DNA of 12,781 bases from Bacteroidales bacterium (GTDB lineage: Bacteria; Bacteroidota; Bacteroidia; Bacteroidales; VadinHA17): positions 1-12,781 of the forward strand of contig DOZA01000370.1 in the NCBI GenBank assembly GCA_003518245.1, read 5' to 3'. Every line of letters begins with the position of its first letter. Position 1 is the stretch's first letter. Positions 8,447 through 12,781 of the stretch are shown here, piece by piece. A program made the position numbers and the translations under genes. The notes under the pieces were generated by a model, which worked only from the letters and a program-made list of their open reading frames with translations, was not told the DNA's origin and made no database searches.

Positions 8447-11400
8447 ATGAAAGAACATAGAAACCCCCTCAAACTGGCATTGGTTGTGATTGTCGTACTG
8501 ATCTGTAACCTCAGCAAGGGAGCAGCTCAATCCACTGCATTCCCGGAAAGTATTATAACAGAGAAACCGGGAGTAAATGATTTTCAGCTTGTGACAATAC
8601 AAAATGCTGCTACTATCCTTATTGATGAGAAAGACAAGGAAACAGTGAAATTGTGTGCCGGCTTGTTTGCTGATGATGTTGAACGAGTTAGCGGGCAGAG
8701 ACCATCGCTCGTTTATGATATCAGGGATACTGAGATTAACACTGTTATTATAGGGTCAATAGAAAACAGCAGTATCATCAGGAAACTCATTTCTAAGGAA
8801 AAGATAGATGTTTCAGGAATAAAAGGACAATGGGAAAGCTGCCTTACACAGGTTGTCGATAATCCCCTTCCCGGAATCGCTCAAGCCATCGTTATTGCTG
8901 GCAGCGACAGAAGAGGGACAGCGTACGGGATATTCGAACTATCAAAACAAATAGGTGTTTCACCGTGGTATTATTTTGCTGATGTGGCACCAAAAAAGAA
9001 ACAAGAAATATATGTAAAAGCCGGAAGATATATTCTTAAATCCCCATCTGTTAAATACCGTGGCATCTTTATCAATGATGAAATGTGGGGTCTTCGACCC
9101 TGGGCTATGTATACCCTGGCACCTGAAGAAGGTAAGGGTCTGGGACCAACAACCTACAGTAAGATCTTTGAGCTATTGCTACGTTTAAAGGCAAATACTT
9201 TCTGGGTTGCAATGCATCAGCAGACAAGGCCGTTTAACTGCTACGAGGATAATAAGGTAGTGGCAGACAGATATGGGATTGTTGCATCGTCAGGAGAACC
9301 TATGCTTTGCAGCAATATTGCCGGTGCTAACTGGGACCGTGAATACCCCAATGAACCATGGGATTATGTTAAAAACAGGGATCATATCTATAAGTACTGG
9401 GAAAACAGGGTTAAAATAAATGGAAAGTACGAGAATCTGTATTCGCTTGGTAAAAGAGGCAAGGATGATGAATCAAGTCCGGAAATAAATGTCCCGGTCC
9501 TTGCTCAGATAATAAAGGACCAACGAAATATCCTGAAAAAATGGGTCAATAAAGATATTACAAAGGTTCCCCAGTTTATGTTACCATATTCGGAGATTCT
9601 TGGAGTGTATAACGAGGGACTGAAGATACCTGATGATGTAACTATCTGCTGGCCGGATGATAATTTTGGGAATATCCGGCAATTACCTGACAGAAAAGAG
9701 AGGGAACGTTCAGGGGGATCCGGTATTTATTACCACTTCCAGTGGTTAAATGGTGCCACCACGGCTTATACCTGGGCCTGCACCACTCCATTGGCACTTA
9801 CATGGTCAGAGATGAAAAAAGCATTTGATTACAATGCTAAAAGATTATGGATGGTTAACGTTGGAGATATTAAGCCGGCTGAAATAAATATTGAATATTT
9901 TATGCAGCTTGCATGGGACATCTCGGCATGGGATAATCATAATACTCATCAATTTTTAACTCAGTGGGCCGCACGCGAATTCGGAGAGGAATATGCCTCC
10001 ACTATAGCAGATATAATGGATAAACATTACGAGCTGGGATATGCACGCCGGCCTGAAAACATGATGATGTACAACGGATATAAGAATGAGCTTTCATGGG
10101 AATGGTTCAGCATAAGCAATTATAATGATGAAGCACAGAAACGGATCGATGAGTACAACACACTGATAAAAGGAGTAGATAAAATCTATATTTCATTGCC
10201 GGAAGAGTATAAGGATACATTTTTTCAAACTGTGGTATACAACGTTAAAGGAACAGCTCTTCAGAATATAAAAATACTCTGTGCACAGAAAAGCATAGCC
10301 TATGGGAAACAGAAGAGAGCCAACGCTGCCAGGTATGCTTCCATGGCTCAACAGGCAGAAGATGATATAAATAAACTGATCCATCACTATAACCGTGAGC
10401 TGGTTACGGCCGGAGATAAATGGGATAGGATGGCCTCACTGCCCGGACCATGGGGTGGTCAGTGGCACCAGTGGGATATGCCTCCACTGAGCTTTTATTC
10501 GGGAAACGGGGAGCCAATAATGAAGGTAGCAACTGAGGGAGGAGAGGAAGGACAGATTCCGGGCTTCAGTGTCTACAACAAGGACAAGCACTTCATTGAT
10601 CTTTACAATACCGGAAACGGAGCAGTTTACTGGTCCTCTTCAGTAAGCAATGACTGGATCACACTAAGTGATATAAGCGGGATTATTTATGATGAAAAAA
10701 GGATATGGGTAAGTATTGACTGGCAAAAAGCGCCTAAAGAAATAAACCTGGACGGCAATATAACTTTTAACTGGTCATCTTCGATAATCGATGAATGGAT
10801 GGCCTATGAAAGTATGACAGATAAGGAAAAAGAAGAATACAGGGAAGGTATCATCGCCTATAAGGGTCCTGACAGTCAATATGATATAAAACTATCTGTT
10901 TTCAACCCCTCTGCACCATCACCTGAAGATGTAAAAGGCTTTGTGGAAAGCCATGGCTATATATCAATTGAAGCTGAAAACTTTACAGAGAAAAAAGACA
11001 CAAAACAAGCAGGATGGGATATTATTGAGGGCCTGGGCAGGTCAGGTAATTCAGTAACAGTGTTGCCTCCCACTCTTCCATCAATAGATCCTGATGGTGA
11101 TATTATTACTGAATCACCACTTATAGAGTATGATATATACACCTTCACAAAAGGAATTGCTTCACTGCATCTAAACTGCACCCCGTCCCTCCCTATAAAT
11201 AATGATTACGGTCAACGCCTTGCCTTTTCTCTTGATGATGAACTACCACAGGTAATTTCATATGAGAAAGGCAGAAGTGTAATGGAAAACCTGATGACCA
11301 TAAAGGGTGAACTGAATATTAAGGCAGAAGGCGAACATACACTTAAGATATGGATGATTGACCCAGGAATTGTAATCGACAAGATCATTATTGATACCGG

Positions 11401-11455
11401 TGGTGTAAAAGACTCGTATCTAGGCCCGCCAGAGTCTTTCTCAAATAAAAATTAA
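8447..11455 (+). CDS. Secreted GH115-family protein (alpha-glucuronidase type)
   Basis: A 1002-residue exported protein (signal peptide about 1-27, cleavage near GAA|QS). Known GH115 enzymes remove (4-O-methyl-)glucuronic acid from glucuronoxylan or arabinogalactan. Domains in order: N-terminal alpha/beta domain (about 45-190), TIM barrel beginning at SVKYRGIFINDEMWG (201), with WPDDNFG (Asp404-405), SGGSGIYYHF and VNVGDIKPAE (Asp474), helical domain (about 560-680), beta domain with VSIDWQKAP (about 700-825), and the C-terminal GH115_C-type domain starting HGYISIEAENF (836). These segments and the length fit the family well. Odd point: where family members I recall have SH(H/C)EPM(M/L)R, this protein reads SSGEPMLC (281-288), so the His and Arg are lost and activity or specificity may differ. 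The 60-bp gap to the GH36-like gene has no recognisable promoter or terminator, so co-transcription is likely. It ends 9 bp from the convergent GH95 gene. Confidence 0.93.
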   Translation: MKEHRNPLKLALVVIVVLICNLSKGAAQSTAFPESIITEKPGVNDFQLVTIQNAATILIDEKDKETVKLCAGLFADDVERVSGQRPSLVYDIRDTEINTVIIGSIENSSIIRKLISKEKIDVSGIKGQWESCLTQVVDNPLPGIAQAIVIAGSDRRGTAYGIFELSKQIGVSPWYYFADVAPKKKQEIYVKAGRYILKSPSVKYRGIFINDEMWGLRPWAMYTLAPEEGKGLGPTTYSKIFELLLRLKANTFWVAMHQQTRPFNCYEDNKVVADRYGIVASSGEPMLCSNIAGANWDREYPNEPWDYVKNRDHIYKYWENRVKINGKYENLYSLGKRGKDDESSPEINVPVLAQIIKDQRNILKKWVNKDITKVPQFMLPYSEILGVYNEGLKIPDDVTICWPDDNFGNIRQLPDRKERERSGGSGIYYHFQWLNGATTAYTWACTTPLALTWSEMKKAFDYNAKRLWMVNVGDIKPAEINIEYFMQLAWDISAWDNHNTHQFLTQWAAREFGEEYASTIADIMDKHYELGYARRPENMMMYNGYKNELSWEWFSISNYNDEAQKRIDEYNTLIKGVDKIYISLPEEYKDTFFQTVVYNVKGTALQNIKILCAQKSIAYGKQKRANAARYASMAQQAEDDINKLIHHYNRELVTAGDKWDRMASLPGPWGGQWHQWDMPPLSFYSGNGEPIMKVATEGGEEGQIPGFSVYNKDKHFIDLYNTGNGAVYWSSSVSNDWITLSDISGIIYDEKRIWVSIDWQKAPKEINLDGNITFNWSSSIIDEWMAYESMTDKEKEEYREGIIAYKGPDSQYDIKLSVFNPSAPSPEDVKGFVESHGYISIEAENFTEKKDTKQAGWDIIEGLGRSGNSVTVLPPTLPSIDPDGDIITESPLIEYDIYTFTKGIASLHLNCTPSLPINNDYGQRLAFSLDDELPQVISYEKGRSVMENLMTIKGELNIKAEGEHTLKIWMIDPGIVIDKIIIDTGGVKDSYLGPPESFSNKN

Positions 11456-11464
11456 GTGTATCGT

Positions 11465-12781
11465 TTAGTTCAGATTACCATTAAGGAGGTATTTATTATC
11501 TTTTTCAGTAGAAAAGGTTTTTTTCAGGTTTCCATATCTTACAGTGCATGTATTTCCTTTTTTCGAATATATAATTATCTTTTCTACGCAGCCATTATTC
11601 CATTCCACATCTACCTCGAATCCTCCTCTGGCACATAAACCTTTCACGGATCCTTCAGACCACGATTCAGGGAGTGCAGGTAAAATATTGATCTCTCCAT
11701 CATGACTTTGCAGTAACATCTCGGCAATACCTGCGCACCCGCCGAAATTACCGTCTATCTGGAAAGGAGGATGAATATCGAACAAATTATCTGCTGTTGA
11801 CTTTTGTAATAATGCAATAAGATTCTGCAATGCTTTTTCAGGCTCATGCAATCTAGCATAAAAATTAATTATCCATGCCCTGCTCCACCCTGTATGGCCC
11901 CCGCCGTTAGCCAACCTGTGTTCAATACTGCGCTCAATTGCATTTATCATCCATGGAGTTTTACTAACTGTATACTGCCTGCCAGGATGAAGTCCAAATA
12001 GATGGCTCATATGTCGATGACCCGGTTCACTTTCCTCAAATTCCTCTGACCATTCCATCAGTCGACCATCCGAGCCAATCATAGGAAGAGCCAGCTTATC
12101 AAGAGCTGAGGATATCTCTTCTGCCAGTTCGTCATCCAAATCCAGAATAGCTGAAGCTTCCAGGAAATTAGTAAATGTATCCCAGGCTATTTCCTGATCC
12201 ATTGCATTTCCCATACCCAGGTTAACCACAGCACTTTTACCATCCGGGGGGACAAACCTGTTCTCGGGAGAGGTGCTGGGCCCAGATACAAGTTTCCCTA
12301 ACCTTGGATCCACAGTCAGCCAGTCAAGCAGGAACAATGATGACTCCTTTAATACCGGGTATGCACGCTCCTTTAGAAATTTTTTATCCCCTGTGAAACG
12401 GTAATGTTCCATAAAATGCTGTGCACACCAGGCTCCTCCCAGTGGCCACATACCATATCCTACCTTGCCTATAGGTACTGTCCAGTGCCATACATCGGTC
12501 GTATGATGAACAACAAATCCCCTGCAGTCATATACTTCCCCTGCTGTTTTTTTCCCTGAGGGAATCAATGACTCAACAAAATCAAAGAAAGGCACGTGAC
12601 ATTCCGAAAGGTTACATATTTCCGCAGGCCAGTAATTCATTTGAAGATTAACATTGGTATGATAGTCACTATTCCAGGGTGCTTCCATGTGCTCATTCCA
12701 TATTCCCTGGAGGTTAGCAGGGAGGTTTCCGGGACGGGATGACGAGATTAGCAAGTACCTGCCATACTGGAAATATAAGGC
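11465..12781 (-). CDS. GH95-family alpha-L-fucosidase/galactosidase, N-terminal part beyond window edge
   Basis: The frame is open to the right-hand edge of the window and gives 438 C-terminal residues. The TTG at 12752-12754 is an internal Leu codon inside [17 protein letters not shown], not a start, so roughly the first 350-400 residues of a typical 750-850-residue protein are missing. The (alpha/alpha)6-barrel core is clear. By comparison with the Bifidobacterium bifidum enzyme AfcA, HTNVN supplies the two catalytic asparagines (visible residues 43 and 45), Glu125 in QHFMEHY (12407-12409) is the acid, and Asp343 in FQIDGNFG (11753-11755) aligns with the activating aspartate. HHTTDVW and MWPLGGAW are also typical. 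The final 60 or so residues form the C-terminal beta domain. Family members invertingly cleave alpha-1,2-L-fucose or alpha-L-galactose; which one cannot be told here. Signal peptide and anchoring are unseen. It is convergent with the GH115 gene, so it needs its own promoter to the right of the window. Confidence 0.95.
   Translation of the reverse strand, partial: ALYFQYGRYLLISSSRPGNLPANLQGIWNEHMEAPWNSDYHTNVNLQMNYWPAEICNLSECHVPFFDFVESLIPSGKKTAGEVYDCRGFVVHHTTDVWHWTVPIGKVGYGMWPLGGAWCAQHFMEHYRFTGDKKFLKERAYPVLKESSLFLLDWLTVDPRLGKLVSGPSTSPENRFVPPDGKSAVVNLGMGNAMDQEIAWDTFTNFLEASAILDLDDELAEEISSALDKLALPMIGSDGRLMEWSEEFEESEPGHRHMSHLFGLHPGRQYTVSKTPWMINAIERSIEHRLANGGGHTGWSRAWIINFYARLHEPEKALQNLIALLQKSTADNLFDIHPPFQIDGNFGGCAGIAEMLLQSHDGEINILPALPESWSEGSVKGLCARGGFEVDVEWNNGCVEKIIIYSKKGNTCTVRYGNLKKTFSTEKDNKYLLNGNLN

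Noticed and set aside
11483-11490. Perfect Shine-Dalgarno-like AAGGAGGT on the + strand
   Set aside because: It lies inside the reverse-strand GH95 coding sequence and has no credible + strand gene after it; the short frame there is a shadow.
12752-12754. TTG as the start codon of the GH95 gene
   Set aside because: The frame continues upstream to the window edge and encodes the conserved YFQYGRY part of the family motif, so this is an internal Leu codon.

Overview
The window looks like chromosomal DNA of a member of the Bacteroidota, probably a carbohydrate-degrading, possibly marine or sediment, Bacteroidales/Marinilabiliales-type organism. The grounds are moderate-to-low GC, A-rich leaders without a clear Shine-Dalgarno, signal peptides ending in '...AQ' or '...GQ', and a dense run of secreted carbohydrate-active enzymes with a Cys-type sulfatase. 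The genus cannot be read from the sequence alone.

Layout: (1) 2-1279, +, the 3' part of an M1 zinc aminopeptidase with HEAT-like repeats at its C terminus; the 5' end lies outside the window. (2) 1309-11455, +, five exported enzymes in a row: a GH32 fructosidase, an SGNH/GDSL esterase, an S1 sulfatase, a large GH36-type (clan GH-D) alpha-galactosidase-like protein with a discoidin-like C terminus, and a GH115 alpha-glucuronidase-type protein. Gaps are 29, 1, 118, -4 and 60 bp, so most or all of them are probably co-transcribed. (3) 11465-12781, -, the 3' half of a GH95 alpha-L-fucosidase-family enzyme, convergent with GH115 and only 9 bp away from it.

How they may work together (inference): the combination of esterase, sulfatase, alpha-galactosidase-like, alpha-glucuronidase and alpha-L-fucosidase/galactosidase is what would be needed to strip decorations from a branched, esterified and sulfated acidic heteropolysaccharide. 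Candidates are a complex glucuronoxylan, arabinogalactan or algal/seagrass polysaccharide. The fructan-type GH32 fits this less obviously. No SusC/SusD pair, regulator, backbone endo-hydrolase or type IX secretion tail is seen inside the window, so this is at most one arm of a polysaccharide utilisation locus.

No RNA genes, insertion sequences, CRISPR arrays or phage genes were recognised. The longest stretch without a gene is 118 bp. I found no convincing evidence of a wholly new system. The best leads are the divergent GH115 active-site segment and the multidomain GH36-like protein translationally coupled to a sulfatase.
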